DNA from: Scatophagus argus
Taxonomy: Eukaryota; Chordata; Actinopteri; Scatophagidae
Direction of reading: 5' to 3'
DNA: 64,000 nt
NCBI RefSeq assembly: GCF_020382885.2
Contig: NC_058498.1
Span: 19,063,001-19,127,000 of the forward strand
Positions within the stretch are counted from its first letter, which is position 1. Every line of letters begins with the position of its first letter. Made by a program: the position numbers and the translations under genes. The notes beneath the pieces are model-generated. The model saw only the letters and a program-made list of their open reading frames with translations, had not been told where the DNA came from and ran no database searches. Shown here piece after piece: positions 11,601 through 29,439 of this stretch.

Positions 11601-14600
11601 TCCATATTACTGTGGAGTATATTCTGGGGTATCATCACAGAGTGGCGTCATCTGTGACTCTCAGGTTTCTAGAAATAGAGAAGACGTACAGATGATTTGC
11701 ACAGGCTGTTGTTCAGTGATGTAGATCCTGCATCTCTTCCATCAATCACTGTATCCTGTTCGGGGCTAATTGTGTTAGAGGATTGATGTCGTAGCTCAAA
11801 GGATGAAACTGGAGGAAATGCTGCAGTGTTGGAAGCACCCCTGGATCGGGTTGCATAATGGATTTCCTGATGCCATAAACTGCATGTCAACAATCTAATG
11901 TTTTCCCAGCAGGCTGCAGTACATTCACTTATCCTGATGTCCGTGCAGACACATACATACTCTGCAAACAAACGCAGCTTTCTGCTTCTGTATTCTGTGC
12001 CCTCTGTTGTTCTCACCTGGAAAAATATTAATTTACCAAGAGCAAATCGTTTCTTTTCTCCTCTGTCAGGTGGTTTGGTGATGGGCACAGGCATTGAGTC
12101 TTCCTCTCATATTTACGGGCTGTTTCAGCACATCTGTGTCGCATACGAACTGGTTCTGGCTGATGGCAGTTTAGTACGCTGCACTGAGGTGAGCATGGAG
12201 AGTGTGTGATTTATGTCTGAGTCCAGGGGCCTGTATCATCAAATGAGATTAGTGGGTTCGAGCTCAAGTTTTTCAGTATCACGAATCTGGCTCAGGTTAA
12301 ATATGGATCACCAGGGTGACATCATCGCCATCTTTGCCAATCTTTCCTTGCAGCAGATACTCTTACATTACTTTGACCTGTTTTTATTCATAATGACTGG
12401 TTCATTATGGCAAAAAGCACACAGATAGTATTTTCCATATGCACACTACAATACTGAAAAACTCAAAAATATTGCAATCATATTTAAAAGCTTTGCTTTA
12501 GCTATACATGGATATTGTTCCTACTGTTTCTAGCCTATCCCAGCTGACAATGGGCGAGAGGTGGGGTACACCCTGGACTGGTCACCAGTTAATCACAAGT
12601 CTAGTACTGAAAAACAATCACACACTCAGTCCTCGGAACAATGTAAAGTAGCCAGTTAACCTAATGTGCATGTTTTCGGGACTGTGGGTGGAAGCTTGCG
12701 TAGCCGGAGAAAACCCACGTGGGCACAGGGAGAACATGCCAAGTCTGCAGAGAAGGGCCCAGACCGAGACTCGAACCCTGAACCCTCATGCTGTAAGGTG
12801 ACAGTGCTATCCACCGTGCCACACATGGTTATTAAATTAAATATATATTCCGTGTATGGAAAAATTAAAGACTCACCCCTCTTTTCCCAAAAAATAAATC
12901 ATGTACCTGTCAGCAAAAATAGAAATACTTAACCCTCCCTCTTTTCTGACTTTTTTGCCTCACTAATAGCTTTTGAACAATCCCTAACCCAGTCAGAGCC
13001 AGACCAAGTAACACAGCGAGTGGTGTGCTCGTGGAGCGGATGAAATGGTTGACGCTGTGAGGTTTGCTAATGGTTTAGCTGTAAAAGCCAGCATGTGAGA
13101 CAAATAGCCTAACATTAGGAACCCAGAAGGCTGAAACCACATGCATCTCTCCGCCATACATGTGTGTACAATTTGTTCTTGTTGAAATTTTCTCTTTCCC
13201 TCACACAGGAGGAGAACTCGGACCTGTTCCACGCCGTCCCATGGTCCTGTGGAACTCTGGGGTTCCTGGTTGCAGCTGAAATTAAGATAGTCCCCTCTAA
13301 GTCCTGGGTGAAGCTGCACTATGAGCCTGTCAGAGGGCTGGAGAATATCTGTAAACGTTTCACTGAAGCATCAGAGAACAAGGAGAACACATTTGTTGAG
13401 GGCATCCAGTACACTTTGGACACAGCTGTCATCATGACTGGAACCATGACTGACCACGCTGAGCCTGATAAGGTAAGGTGTGTGTGTGTTTGTGTGTGAG
13501 TGTGTGAGAGAGAGAGAGACTACATAATTTGGCTTGTGTTCATATGTTTTATCACATCTAACCTCCCTTTTTTCTTCTTGGATCAGATTAATAGAATTGG
13601 CCTGCACTTTAAACCCTGGTTCTTTAAACACGTGGAGGGCTACCTGAAAGACGACTGTACCGGAGTCGAGTACATCCCTCTGAGACACTACTATCACAGA
13701 CACACACGCAGCATCTTCTGGGAGCTTCAGGTACTCACAAGCTCACACATACAGGGACTGTTTCCACTCCATTAAGGGACTGTATGTATCTGCCAGATTT
13801 CACTTGTCATCATATTATCAACCCCTTGCCCACTTGTCTTTATTACACTCTCGTGTCCTTTCTCTGTCACACACCCCTACTCCTGCACATTTTGTGCTCA
13901 CACACACACACACACACACACCATTAGCCATTAGTGAAAGGGGTTGGCATCCTTTTCTGAAACAGTAAATGGTGTGATAAATAATGCATAGTATTGGTTT
14001 TACAGATGTCTACAGGAATTAGCTCTCTGCTTTTGTGTGCTCTTGGTTTTTGAAAGAGTTTTGTAGACGGCTCAGACAATAAATAGAGCTGACGAGTGCT
14101 TTCATCAAATCGTTAATCAACAAATTGTGCAAGACATCACTGGTATAAGAAAGCATTAGGTGCTGATTGGAGGGTTGTGGCTGCCCTCTAGTGGAGTGTA
14201 AGAGTACTGCAGCTGCACTGTACCAGTGTCTCATCTAAATTAAGATAACGAACTCTATCCTCATGTAGAAATTCAACATGATATTAAGGAAAAGCCACTG
14301 CAAATCAACAACTATATGCTTATTATTCATGTAAGTGTAATATGAAATGCCTGCATAAAAGCAGCATCATTAATATTTTCTATGGACCCTCAACTTTTTG
14401 ATGTAACTGTTTGATCTGTTTTTATAAATAACTAATAAATAAATCTCAGAAGAGAAAGCTGAAGAAACAATTATTCAAATATTTTCAATTTATTTTTCAG
14501 AGTAAATATCATTTGAATACACTGAAATTTCCCATATTATAAAATGTGGCATTGACGAAATGATGTTTAAACATTGAGTTACACATATTGATCGGTGAAT

Positions 14601-15061
14601 CTGGAAAATATAAGGAAAAGGGTGACAAAGTGAAAGTACTTCTGATATCTGACTGACAGTCCAAAGAAGAGCTACTTTGCCTTTTTTTTTTTTTAAACTT
14701 TTTATTTTATTTTCCTTAAGCAACTCTCCAAAACACTACAAATACATTTTCGTCTGCTGTCCCTCTTGTTGTTTTGAGGAGGTATATCTCTCATATTGAA
14801 AGGGCCCCCGTCTAGTATAGAAATATAACTCACACAAGATCGTTATACTAATGCCATACTTTGTTATTGTATACAGTCCATCCCTAGCCAACTATGTTTC
14901 TATAACCCTCCCAGACACACCTTAAATCCACCTTGCACTATGAGTCTCTGTGTATACCTCTCATGCATTGTCATTTCTGTGTTGAAATTCTTGAAGTTGC
15001 CCTCGAGCTCGTCTGCTAGCCACCCCTTTGTGTGTGTCCCGGACCTGTTTCCATTTCGCGA

Positions 15062-15099
<38 letters not shown>

Positions 15100-16076
15100 C
15101 CTCTGCTGCCTGTCCCGTTTTCCACTTTGTATCCTCTCTCCTGCATATCGCTAGCAGCCTCCTCTGCGTTGCCACAGGTTTTCACTCCACTTGGCCAGTG
15201 GAAGCGCATCTTGTTGAGAGGCGTCTGAAAACGGATGCCTTGTTTCTTTAATATCTTCTTGATGCTCGTGTATGCTTTGCGTTGTTGAGCTACTTTGTTT
15301 TTTAATCTTTTTGTGTATATATATGTGTCCCTTTATCCAGGACATTATTCCCTTTGGCAACAACCCGGTGTTTCGCTGGCTTTTTGGATGGATGGTACCT
15401 CCTAAGATCTCACTGCTGAAGCTCACCCAGGGAGAGACCATCAGACGTCTTTATGAACAGCACCACGTGGTCCAGGACATGCTGGTACCCATGAAGCACC
15501 TGCAGGCTGCCATCACGCGCTTCCACCAGGACATCAGCGTAAGGCTTATATGTGAAACCACTTAGTACTCGCCTCTTATGGCACATAGCCCTGCCTGAGC
15601 TCCTGTGTGTCTCGTGTTATTTCAGGTTTACCCTCTGTGGCTGTGTCCATTCCTGTTGACACCAGGCAGAGGGATGGTCCACCCCAAAGGTCAAGAGGAG
15701 GAGTTGTATGTGGATATTGGGGCTTATGGAGAGCCCAAAGTTAAACACTTTGAAGCTAAATCATCCACACGTCAGCTGGAAAAGTTTGTCAGAGATGTAC
15801 ATGGGTAAGTCTCCAATTAAAAAAAAAAATAAATAAATCAAATATGTTCACAGTGGAGCATATAAAATGTAATGACATAACATTCATGCTTCTTCTTGTA
15901 ACATATATGTGTTGTTGTGCAGGTTCCAGATGCTGTATGCAGATGTGTACATGGACAGAGAGGAGTTTTGGGAGATGTTTGATGGACAGCTATATCACAG
16001 ACTGAGGGAGGAACTAGGCTGTAAGGAGGCCTTCCCAGAGGTTTACGACAAAATCTGTAAATCTGCCCGGCACTGA
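8692..16076 (+). CDS. dhcr24: Delta(24)-sterol reductase (24-dehydrocholesterol reductase, seladin-1)
   Basis: There are nine coding exons: 8692-8922, 10530-10685, 11487-11592, 12070-12188, 13209-13472, 13587-13730, 15341-15538, 15626-15804 and 15923-16076. They total 1551 bases in phase and encode 516 aa, the same length as human. The enzyme reduces the C24 double bond of sterol side chains with NADPH and FAD, the last step of the Bloch branch of cholesterol synthesis, at the ER. Visible features are an N-terminal hydrophobic anchor (residues about 3-55), then the FAD-binding PCMH-type domain (about 58-235) with [11 protein letters not shown] and [14 protein letters not shown] near 165-178, and [20 protein letters not shown]. 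The C-terminal catalytic region ends KICKSARH. Frames stay open throughout. Identity is certain; splice sites are by eye but consistent. Confidence 0.97.
10960..11210 (+). repeat. Old interspersed teleost repeat, family A, plus orientation (dhcr24 intron 2)
   Basis: The order is AATATCTCAATGACTATCAGATGGATT, then a block resembling TTTGTGCAGACATTCATG, then CAGCTGCTTTGTGTTTAGT, AGCAAATGTTAGTGTGC, TAAACTAAGATGGTGAACAT and CATGCTGATATT. These words define a very common, non-coding percomorph repeat. Other partial copies lie at 7650-7990, 24880-25130 and 61160-61257. Confidence 0.65.
12525..12830. repeat. Common teleost interspersed repeat (family B) in dhcr24 intron 4
   Basis: The sequence has CCTATCCCAGCTGACAATGGGCGAGAGG and GGGGTACACCCTGGACTGGTCACCAGT. 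It continues with TTAACCTAATGTGCATGTTTTCGGGACTGTGGG, GAGAAAACCCACGTGGGCACAGGGAGAACATGCCAA, GACTCGAACCCTGAACC and GGTGACAGTGCTATCCACCGTGCCAC. This is a well-known fish repeat found in thousands of copies. The ORF across it is a by-product. I do not assign a Repbase name; it resembles the 3' part of a non-LTR family. Confidence 0.75.
13898..13921. repeat. (AC)n microsatellite, dhcr24 intron 6
   Basis: About 11 uninterrupted CA units follow TGTGCTCA. Confidence 0.9.
15064..15096. repeat. (CT)n microsatellite, dhcr24 intron 6
   Basis: About 15 CT units lie some 245 bases upstream of exon 7. The apparent [14 protein letters not shown] proteins on the two strands here are low-complexity artefacts. 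Confidence 0.9.
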
Positions 16077-16830
16077 CTCACCCGTCACCTGGCTACTGCC
16101 CTGTGCCACACATACAAAGAGGCACGTTGGCGTCAGCTGTTAGTGTGGAAACGTTTCAACTAAAAACAAAAAAAACATTGCTCAAAGAGGCATCTCAGAA
16201 TTTTCTAAAGTGGAAATAAGCTTTGCACACATGAATACAAACTTAAACAGGAGGTATTTTTGGAAACCACAGTGTCTTAAGAGGCCCTTCTCTCAATGTG
16301 AAGCAGGAGCGCATGTGATTTAATGATTTTAAGTCATGAATGTATTCTCTTTCCCTGCTTTCTGTACACAGTTATGTTATTTCAGTGCTCTCGTTCTGAC
16401 TTCATGTCCTACTTGGCTCAAAAACCACGCATTACACATACGGTTTATGTTCTTGTACTTGTTGAACATACTGTACCACATGTTTTATTTTTTTTTTGCT
16501 TTTGAAAAAAAAAAGTATATTGTGGGCAACTTTCTCCTGTTTAAATACCTTCTCTGTGGGTCATCACAGACCTTTTGCCTTTAATAGACCAGTCTTTCTA
16601 CAGTGCCATACACTTCCGCTGTTTCAAAATATACGTTTTTGTGATGATATTTCAAGTCTTAAAAATACACACATATACACCTATTGTGACTTACAGGCTA
16701 CTATTTTTATATCAAAATGAGAACATATAACCAGGATTGTCTAAAGACTGAACAAAATAATTAAAAGCTTTTTTCTGCAATAAATAGAATTCTCATGCTT
16801 TTAAAAATAAAAGAAGAAATACCCTGCCAT
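16077..16830 (+). terminator. dhcr24 3' untranslated region and poly(A) signals
   Basis: AATAAA hexamers occur at 16779-16784 and again near 16807, about 700 bases after the stop codon. This is AT-rich sequence without coding frames, as expected for a 3' UTR. Confidence 0.55.
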
Positions 16831-17480
16831 GCTACAGTAGTAAATGACCACAGCCATCATACAGATGCGTAGTCAAAGCTGTATTTGCTCTGAACAGATT
16901 AATTTAACTTTATTATTATAACAGCCCAGTCCAGACCTGATCTTTTGCTTCTTTTGTTTGTCCGTGTGTACTTGTTTTTTTTAAATGCATCAGTATATAG
17001 TCAAAGCAAACTGATGCGCTTTTAACACTTATTTCACAGTGTAACCTAACTTTGTTTTGTGTATTTGTCCCGTCTGACTCATCTTAAAGTCATACAGTTA
17101 TGATTAAAGACTCGTCTCTATTTTTAGTGAAACTGATTTGCCAAGAAAAGAAAACACACAAAGTTAAGGATGAATTTGATAGAACTGTTTAATAATAATG
17201 ATGAATAATAATTTCAGCATTTCTGTGGATATCAGCAAATTCTTTTGGTCACAATATAGTGAAAATCTGAGCTCATGCAGCCCTTATCCATACAATACCG
17301 TACAGCACATAAACCCGAGCAGACGGCTTTCCACAAAATGTCCCAGTTTGGAGCAGAGGTTTTACCTGGGAGCACCAGTGCTGTGTGGATCGTTTTAATT
17401 TTTCCAGAGTACGTCCTGTACTTTTGGTTCATTCTTGAATTGTAAACAGAACCAAGCCAGAGGCCCTTGAGAAGTTTTTT
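16831..17480. other. Intergenic spacer between dhcr24 and tmem205
   Basis: AT-rich spacer containing only small chance ORFs on both strands. I recognise no repeat family or gene. Confidence 0.5.
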
Positions 17481-17499
17481 TTTGAGGGGGGTGTCGTGT

Positions 17500-17610
17500 T
17501 GTGGGCGTGTCCTGTAGTGCTGTGGACCCGCAGAGACAGACATGTCGTACTTGGTGATTTTTTCGCTCAGGCTTGGAAAGTCTTGCTAGCAGCGTTGCTG
17601 GTGTCGGCAG
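17500..17610 (+). promoter_or_regulatory. Probable untranslated first exon of tmem205 with a short upstream ORF
   Basis: A strong splice donor (GGCAG|GTAAGT) at 17610/17611 follows a GC-richer leader. An ATG at 17541 opens a 15-codon frame that closes with TAG before the donor, so it would be an upstream ORF if transcription starts before it. The main start codon is in the next exon at 18444. The assignment to tmem205 rests on position and on the donor quality. Confidence 0.45.
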
Positions 17611-18443
17611 GTAAGTTTACCGTCGGTGTCGAAGACGTCTGCTTCAGGCTGGCTCGTGTTACGGGCAGTACAGGTAGGCGGCTTTTACACTGAACTGTAC
17701 TAACTGTGCGTTTTCTCTTAGCATTACAAGGATGGTGGTTGCTGGCGAACTGCAACTAGGTTACAGCGATAGTTTTCCAGTTGAAGCTAACTCACGCTAA
17801 CAGTTAACAGTTACATTTAGCTAACGCCAACTGCTGGTGTGTGTAGTTGTACCCACTGCTACTGTATTACAACCAGTGTTGTGGCTAATACTAATAGCTG
17901 GCGTTAGTTTGAGAAGTATAGCGTTTTTGCAAAGGTGACTTTGGAGATTTGTTGCTGCTGCCCCCTCATCCCGTTAGCCGCTGTCAGTTTAGTTGGAGTC
18001 TTTTGTTTTTAGCCTGTAGATGTGGAGATAAAGCTACGCTGGTTTGCTGAAATTAGGCATGTGAATGTGAGTATTCGTGAGTACACACCAGCAGTTTTAC
18101 TTTCGTGCTGGGCTGATAGAGATCTACACACAGGGTAAGGTCAAAACGGGAGCCCAGTTTCCTTCACAGCAATGCGGAAGGTTGTAGACAATATATAGAC
18201 ATTGTCACCTGTGCTGATTTCAACACGGACAAAAGTAAAACGCTAACCTGGTGGTTGTTTGATTTGTTTGGGACGCTGGATAAGTCGCCCCTGTTCCAGT
18301 AACAACAGGTGTGTTGTTCTTATCTGAAGGTGTGTTTTTGGTCTCTCCATATGAGCAAACCCAGAACTTTGGCCTTTCCAGACTTTGCAGTTTTTGAGAC
18401 TACATTGGAGTCCGGACTGAAGAAAAGAGGCTGAGGAAGAAGC

Positions 18444-19918
18444 ATGACCACTGACCAGGAGCCCACGTTCACAGTCAAGCTGCTGCAGCTGCTGCTGCTC
18501 TCCACCTATTGGGGAATGCAGATTTGGGTCACCTTCATTTCAAGTTGGTACCAATCACACACACACACACACACACACACACCGGAGACCACAGTACATT
18601 TGAGACCACAGGTGTGGGATGACAGTAGAAAGAAAGGGAGCATCTGCTAACTCCTTTAGGCTGAAGAATGTGTTTAGGATGTTTTTTTGTCATTCTACAT
18701 GCACAGCACTATAATGATTGAAGTGTTTTGTCATTGTGATCTTGAACGCAGTACATCTTGGGGTGCGTTCACACCTGTATTTAGATCACCCAGGATACAT
18801 TTTTCTCTAACCATTTTTCTATGATGACCTTTATACCGACATCCAGACCTTGACTAGCTTTTGTTGTAGCTCAGTCACTAAGTTGACACAGGTTGCACTA
18901 ATCCAAGGTGTGTCTGTGGCTTGCTTGTAGAGCTGTGCGACTCATATCCCTTCCTACATGCTATGCATTATAGTTGTATTATTAACTGAAAGCTTACTGT
19001 CAGTATTCAAACACAAATGTTAAGTTTTGGTTTGTGTTGGTTGTTGTGCTGTTATGATATACCATTGTGGCTGTATTTCTGCAGGGTGTTTTTTTTTAAA
19101 CCATATCTTAAACCGTATATAGAGCACATATCAAGGATTTGTATTGCTGTACTTGTCTGAAATTGTTGAGAAAGGTAATTGGAACACTTTACATTTTATC
19201 TTTATCTTACTCCAGCTCTTGTTAAGGTAAAGGTTAGATTAAGATTAGTAGAGTTCATCAGAAAATGGCTTCATTTATGTAAACTAGTCAGTGTTAGATG
19301 AAGATGAATGAATGTTTTTATGGAAATAAAAGCTATGCTAATGAGTTGTTCTGATTTCTGCACAGGCTTTGTGATGGACAACCACCTGAACAGACACACT
19401 TATGGGTTCATCCAGAGTCGTCTTGTCCCATTTTACCTCCACTTGGGTTCAGCTTGTGCCTTCTTCAACCTCACCATCTTCGCTGTGTATCATCCCAGAG
19501 ACATGCTGGATGACAGAGAAGCCTTTCAGGTGTGTTGTTGGTTTCCAGTTCATCGCATTGCCTAAAACCCATTTTTGGACATATCTTCAATCTCAGCCTC
19601 TGTTCTCCCCACTAGATCTTCATCTTTTTTGTGTCGGTGACAGTTGCGGCTGTCAATGCCCAGTGGTTTGGCCAAATGACATCAGAGATCATGGCAGACA
19701 TGCACCTTATCGAGCAGGCATGCGGACTGGGGCAGGACATCGGCCTGTCGTCCAACCGCGAAGCTTACGCCAAGCTGTGTGAGACAGATGTCAAATACAG
19801 ACACCTCAGCAGTCGTCTGTGGCTGTACAGACTGCTGTCCTCCCTCTGTAACCTCTGCTGCATTGGCTGCAACTTCTATAGTCTGTGTTACATGGCCGAA
19901 AACCTCGTCACACTTTAA
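18444..19918 (+). CDS. tmem205: Transmembrane protein 205
   Basis: Coding exons are 18444-18543, 19366-19529 and 19616-19918, 567 bases in phase, encoding 188 aa (human 189). The start ATG follows an A/G-rich leader, and no in-frame ATG precedes it after the acceptor. The protein has about four membrane segments. Diagnostic stretches are STYWGMQIWVTFIS in the first, then RHTYGFIQSRLVPFYLHLG. The third exon carries FFVSVTVAAVNAQWFGQMTS, and SSLCNLCCIGCNFYSLCYMAE lies near the C-terminus. These match the TMEM205 family (DUF4149-type fold), a membrane protein of the secretory pathway linked in mammals to platinum-drug resistance. Its biochemical role is unclear. Exon 1 is noncoding, and intron 1 is about 0.8 kb. 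Confidence 0.93.
18559..18582. repeat. (AC)n microsatellite, tmem205 intron
   Basis: About 12 CA units lie 15 bases after the splice donor of the first coding exon. Confidence 0.9.
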
Positions 19919-22600
19919 AAAACCTGACACGTGGCAGTTAGACTGTTAAATTTGCATATCACTCCTTTACAAAACACTTCAACAATCAAACAGTAAGTTA
20001 TGTATTTAATTTAAGTCTTTCTCTCTCTGCCTTTTCGGTTATGAGATAAAACGTCAGGTAAGCTTTGTTGTTCTTGTGCCTTGGGGAATAATTAAAGGAC
20101 TCAGCCTCCATGCTTAGATTTACTTGTTGTTGGTTTTGAGACAATCAGGGTCACCAAAGTTGCATTTTTCTCCTAAAGGTTGTAGGGAGGCAAATCAGTT
20201 CCTGCAAGACTAATGTTTGACCTTTTATACTCCTTTAGTGTGGCTGAGGCTGGTGGCACCCTTGAGATTTCCTTTTACCATTATACTATGGTGCATTTCA
20301 GGAAACACAAAATATGAGGAATGTTTTTAACAACTTTGCACTCATACTATCAGAGACATCGGAAAGATAATCGAAGTGCACTGTACCTTTTCTTATATGT
20401 AAGCAGCAGAAAGGTGCCTTCACTAAGGAAACTGCTCCCATGCTGCTCAGTCCTGCTCTTCCTGTTTGGGTGCAGTTTTAATACTTGGTTCGCAGTGTGG
20501 TGTCACAGGTTTGTCAGGCTTACCTTGCGCTAACTTAAGAGCACCTTTGCCTCTTGCTAGCATTAAACATAAGGGGTTGAACACTTTTATTATATGGCAT
20601 ACAGTCAGTACTACTTTTAAAACACACTTGCACTAGAGATGTGACTGTTTTATTGGACTTGGGTTTTATTGCTGTTTGTAAACTGTTCCATTGTATTTAT
20701 CTGTAGGCGACCAGTCATGCAGATGTTGTAAGAAATGTGGCTGCACAGGGGCTCTGCAGTATTGTTTACTCAAAGACCTGAATGGGATCTCTGCATACTG
20801 AACACTTTCACTAATACTCCCAGTATGACCACCATGAATATTGTTAGCATACACTGGGCCTCAAATGGAAACTGTCACCTGAATTACTGAAGTGTGTTTT
20901 GCTTTATCCTCTAATAGCTCTCGGTACAGTATGTCTGAATGTGTTCATGCATTGTGAAGTGGCAGTTGGGAAGTTACGCAGGAATGATTGGAATTGAAGC
21001 CAGTTCATTTTAGAGTTGCACTTTGACTCGAGTTGCGTTCTGTACAGCACAAGCGTCAGGGCTTTTTCTCATAGTTTGCATATGTTTGCGTTGTTTAGTC
21101 CACATATCAAGGTGAGCAGATCTATGGTTATATATTCTGTTTTCTTTTTACGCACATGTTGACACTATGTTAAACTTCTGCTGCTATGATGGCCCCTCCT
21201 TGTTGCAACTGTTAAAGTAAAAGTCTGCTATCAGTGTGTTTCTTCTGTTCCTCTGCTTTTTGTTTGCATTGCTTAGAAGAATTATCCATTAAACCAAAGT
21301 TAAAAAATGCCATCAACCCTAACAGGACTTCCGTAGTCAGGACAGAGGCGGCTCAGTAGTTTCCAAAACTTCTTTCTTTCCTTTTTCTTTTGCTGGTTCT
21401 GACTGGACTGATGAAGGTGCTTGTTATATGCCCATTACAAACAAAAACAATGCAATATTTCACAGTAAACTGTACACATCCTTTATGTTGTGTTGCCTGT
21501 TAGCTCGAAAAATTCAGTGCAAGTGGTTTGACAGTATTGTGCATAAACATAAAGGCTTTATTTGGATGTGACATTTTAGAAATCATTTTTCATTAATTTG
21601 TAAATATTTATGCTGGTCTGTTAATGTTTGAGAATGAATGGATTGTAACTGTTAGTGTGGCTTGTGTAATACTGAATGTAAGTCACCTGAAGACCACTGA
21701 GGCCAGAGGTTATGAGATGTTTATGGCAGAGGGTTTGTATCGAAGATGTTTTGACTTAAGTGGTCAGTTTTTGTATTAAAACATGATATTTCTCAGTTCC
21801 ATGCTTCATCATCTTTTCCTGATCATTTCATTAATTTGTAATATTTGCTCAGGCAAAACTTGATTAATGCTGATCTTATCTGCAAAAACTATCAGTGGTT
21901 CAGCTCTGTTCCTTAGTAAACTGAAACTTAAAGGAGTCATTAACAGAGTGTGCAGCTGAGATGTTTCACATGTTTTGGGTGTCAGGGTCACATATGAACT
22001 CACATAAAAGAAAGACTTCAGTTCATATGGTGTGATCCTTAAGTTACACACAAAGTGGCCCGAAAATCACCTGCTATGTAGGATTTGAACATGTTTGATT
22101 ATAGTGACTCCTAGTGACCACCTAATGGTATTAATAAAAAAAATTAATGCAATCCTGGATCCTCACTTATAAAAATGTTAGATTTGTACTTCAACTTAGT
22201 TAAAATAATTTCTGATGGTGTGTTTACAATCAATTCATAAAAAAATGCTGAGCATTAAATACCTTGCATAAACAACTTCTATGAATCACGTTTCTAACTT
22301 GTGCTCTTGTCATTGATAAATCTCATATCAGCTTAAACTGACAGCTTCTGCCTTGTGATTTCCCCACATACTAATGCCAGAACAAATGAGGGTTTATTCA
22401 TTCAGCTAACATTTAAAAAATTGTCTGACAATTAATTAGTCACACCTTTAATTGATCATTTCTCTGGTGACGGTCCGTAAGCTTTTCAGGCTGAGGGTAA
22501 GAGGGTTTTGATTATTGCATCAAACTGACAGATTGTGTTTAAAATGTTTTTGTTTACATGTCCATGTAATAACAATATCAATGTACCTACTTAGAATATT
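19919..22600 (+). other. tmem205 3' flank, possibly a long 3' UTR, then intergenic
   Basis: No coding exon was recognised. An AATAATTAAAG near 20085 and a GTATTAAAACATG near 21774 are possible weak polyadenylation sites. From about 21800 the sequence is AT-rich with short chance ORFs. The nearest minus-strand AATAAA, near 22391, could mark the far end of slc35d1 transcripts. Confidence 0.4.
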
Positions 22601-23099
22601 TTAAAAAATAATGCAGACTATTGTTCGCTGAACTCTGGAAGACAGTACACTTCGAACCTCTGAGTGAGCGAACGAAGCCTGAGAAGCCAGAGAAGCACAG
22701 GTCACATCAAAGCTTGCAGGTGTGTCCAATGTGATTTTTGTCTGTTATGACAGAAGGGGGAACTATTGCTCTACTTTAGTTTGTGAGCAGGTAACAAACA
22801 AGAAGCTCCGTTGCAGAGCTGTGCTGAATTACCTAGTACTGAGCAGCATTAGAATACCTAAAAATAATTACAAAATATTAACAGCACCACTAATTTCAGT
22901 GAGACTCAAACTGGATATGAAAGGAAATTGGAGAAAAGCAACCCAGTGATCTTGGATAGGTCAGTTTATAATAACAAGCCCCACTCAGGTGATGAGCACT
23001 GCAGTCTATTCTCTGTAAACAAACTGACAGATGTTGAGATGGCTTGATCTGTAACCTGAACAACACAATCTGAGGACTACATCATGTCAGAGGGTTGTT

Positions 23100-24386
23100 T
23101 TTTTTTTTTAATATTATTGTTTAAAAATAGATCATTGCTACAAGTCAATGGTCACTGTTTTTGAGATGAAATCAGCATCAACAATGCACACACCACCTAC
23201 AAAATGAATATTAGTCTAAAAAAGGAATAAATATAAAATGATGTAGATAAAAATGCAAAAAAAAAAAACAAAAAACAAAACAAACAACCCCCCCCCCCAA
23301 AAAAAAAAAACACACGTACCTGACTGTTAAGGTGTAGAAAACTGTGTTTCTCTTGTAATACTTAAAAAAAACCTGAAAGGAAGATTTCAGGAAAGCATAA
23401 TAATCTCAATGTCAACAATGTATGTAACAGGAGATGAGGCAATTCAGTTTCACCCTTTTTGCAGGTGCTACCTCAGTAAAAAGTGCGATAACATCGTATC
23501 AAGAATAAAGAACAAATGGATCCCTCTCTACAAATAACAAACCATAAGTTAATTCTGCATAGAGAGAACCAGTTACAGCCTGGGAGAATACACAACAACC
23601 ATTTAGTAATACTGAGGGAGCAACATGTAAACTGTAATCTTTAATTATTTCCCTAAAAGAGGCAGCATCATTATTTAAAGCCACAATCCTTGATGGGATC
23701 TGGCAGCCCACTGCCCAGTCCCCTTTGGTTGTTTGAAGGATGAGGTTAAATCATGCCAATACTGTTCATCTGTAACAAGCTTTTAACAGTGTGCGCACAA
23801 AAAATTAAAAGAAATGTATAAAATAACCAAAACAACAGATAAAGAGTGTCAGTGCGTCTTACTGTGCTTAAAACGCATCTTATGTTACATTCCTTGTAAA
23901 CAACAAACCAAAAATGTCAATAAGAATAAGGATTGTGCCTTTAAAATAATCATTACTTACTGTTCCCAGGATTCATGAGTACACACACACCTTAAAACCA
24001 ATGATCATTCCAGCTGTTTACTCCTGTGTTCAGGAAACGTTACTTCATCCGATTATCTAATTTTAAACGTTCACTTTGTCTAAATGTCAGGAAACACTGT
24101 GATATAAATAATACTGGTTCCATGTTTCCCTTCTTCTCAATACTTACATGTAAAGTATCAAAATAGAAATATTTAAAAAGAAGACACCATCTAAAAACCA
24201 ACCCACAATCCCTCTGGCAGATTTGAAACCATGGCAACATTTCCACAACAGACAAAGGAAGTTGTCAGAACATCGTTTCCATTCGGACCTTTGCTGTTAA
24301 AATACTCCATAAATAGAAATAGTAAAGTACCAAAAATAGAGTTTTCCTGTTCATCAACAAAAAAATAATAAAATCCAGTGTCTCTG
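23100..24386 (-). other. slc35d1 3' flank/3' UTR with homopolymer tracts
   Basis: Non-coding sequence follows the slc35d1 stop. It includes a mixed poly-A/poly-C tract at about 23258-23312. No other gene is visible. The true 3' end of the transcript is not determined. Confidence 0.4.
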
Positions 24387-28932
<4,546 letters not shown>

Positions 28933-28989
28933 CCCCAACAAGTTCTCATTCCTCTCTGAGAGTCGACTCTTCCCCTGCCATCACTTCAC

Positions 28990-29060
28990 AGGCTCACTAG
29001 CCGCTACACACACACACACACAGAGAGACACACACGCGCACGCACGCAATCGGGGGACGT
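28990..29060. repeat. CA/GA/CG-rich simple tract upstream of slc35d1
   Basis: A short (CA)n run, an AGAGAGACAC interruption and CACGCGCACGCACGC lie 60-130 bases upstream of the slc35d1 start codon, in its probable promoter/5' UTR. Confidence 0.7.
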
Positions 29061-29439
29061 AGACGTTCCACAACTTCCGCCTCAAATCTGAACATCACTT
29101 ACTCTCAGTGACAGTAATGACAACGCGCAGTTTCTTTTACCGGCTTGGCTAGCTAACGGGAGTCACATATGAAAAGCTGTGGCGCATGTATGAGTTTACG
29201 TGGGGAGTGAAAGCAGGAGCTGGTTAAAGATGTTACGTTTCCACAGCTCAGCTTTACTGACCACAACAGCGCTTCTTGGTTTTTAATCCCTAAAATGTGA
29301 TTTATATAGTGAAATCACAAGTAGGTGGTAAATATGGTAGGTGGTAATATTATAAATTATTTAAGGGTTGCAGTGGGTTGTTTGGGCTGCTTTTGGACTG
29401 TAGGTTGTAAATATGTCGATAATTTAACGTTATGGAAAC

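Noticed and set aside
12666-12932. An 88-codon ORF with [27 protein letters not shown]
   Set aside because: This is the conceptual translation of the common family B repeat in a dhcr24 intron.
14900-15251. Serine/leucine-rich and arginine/glutamate-rich ORFs on opposite strands
   Set aside because: They are generated by the (CT)n microsatellite and lie within a dhcr24 intron.
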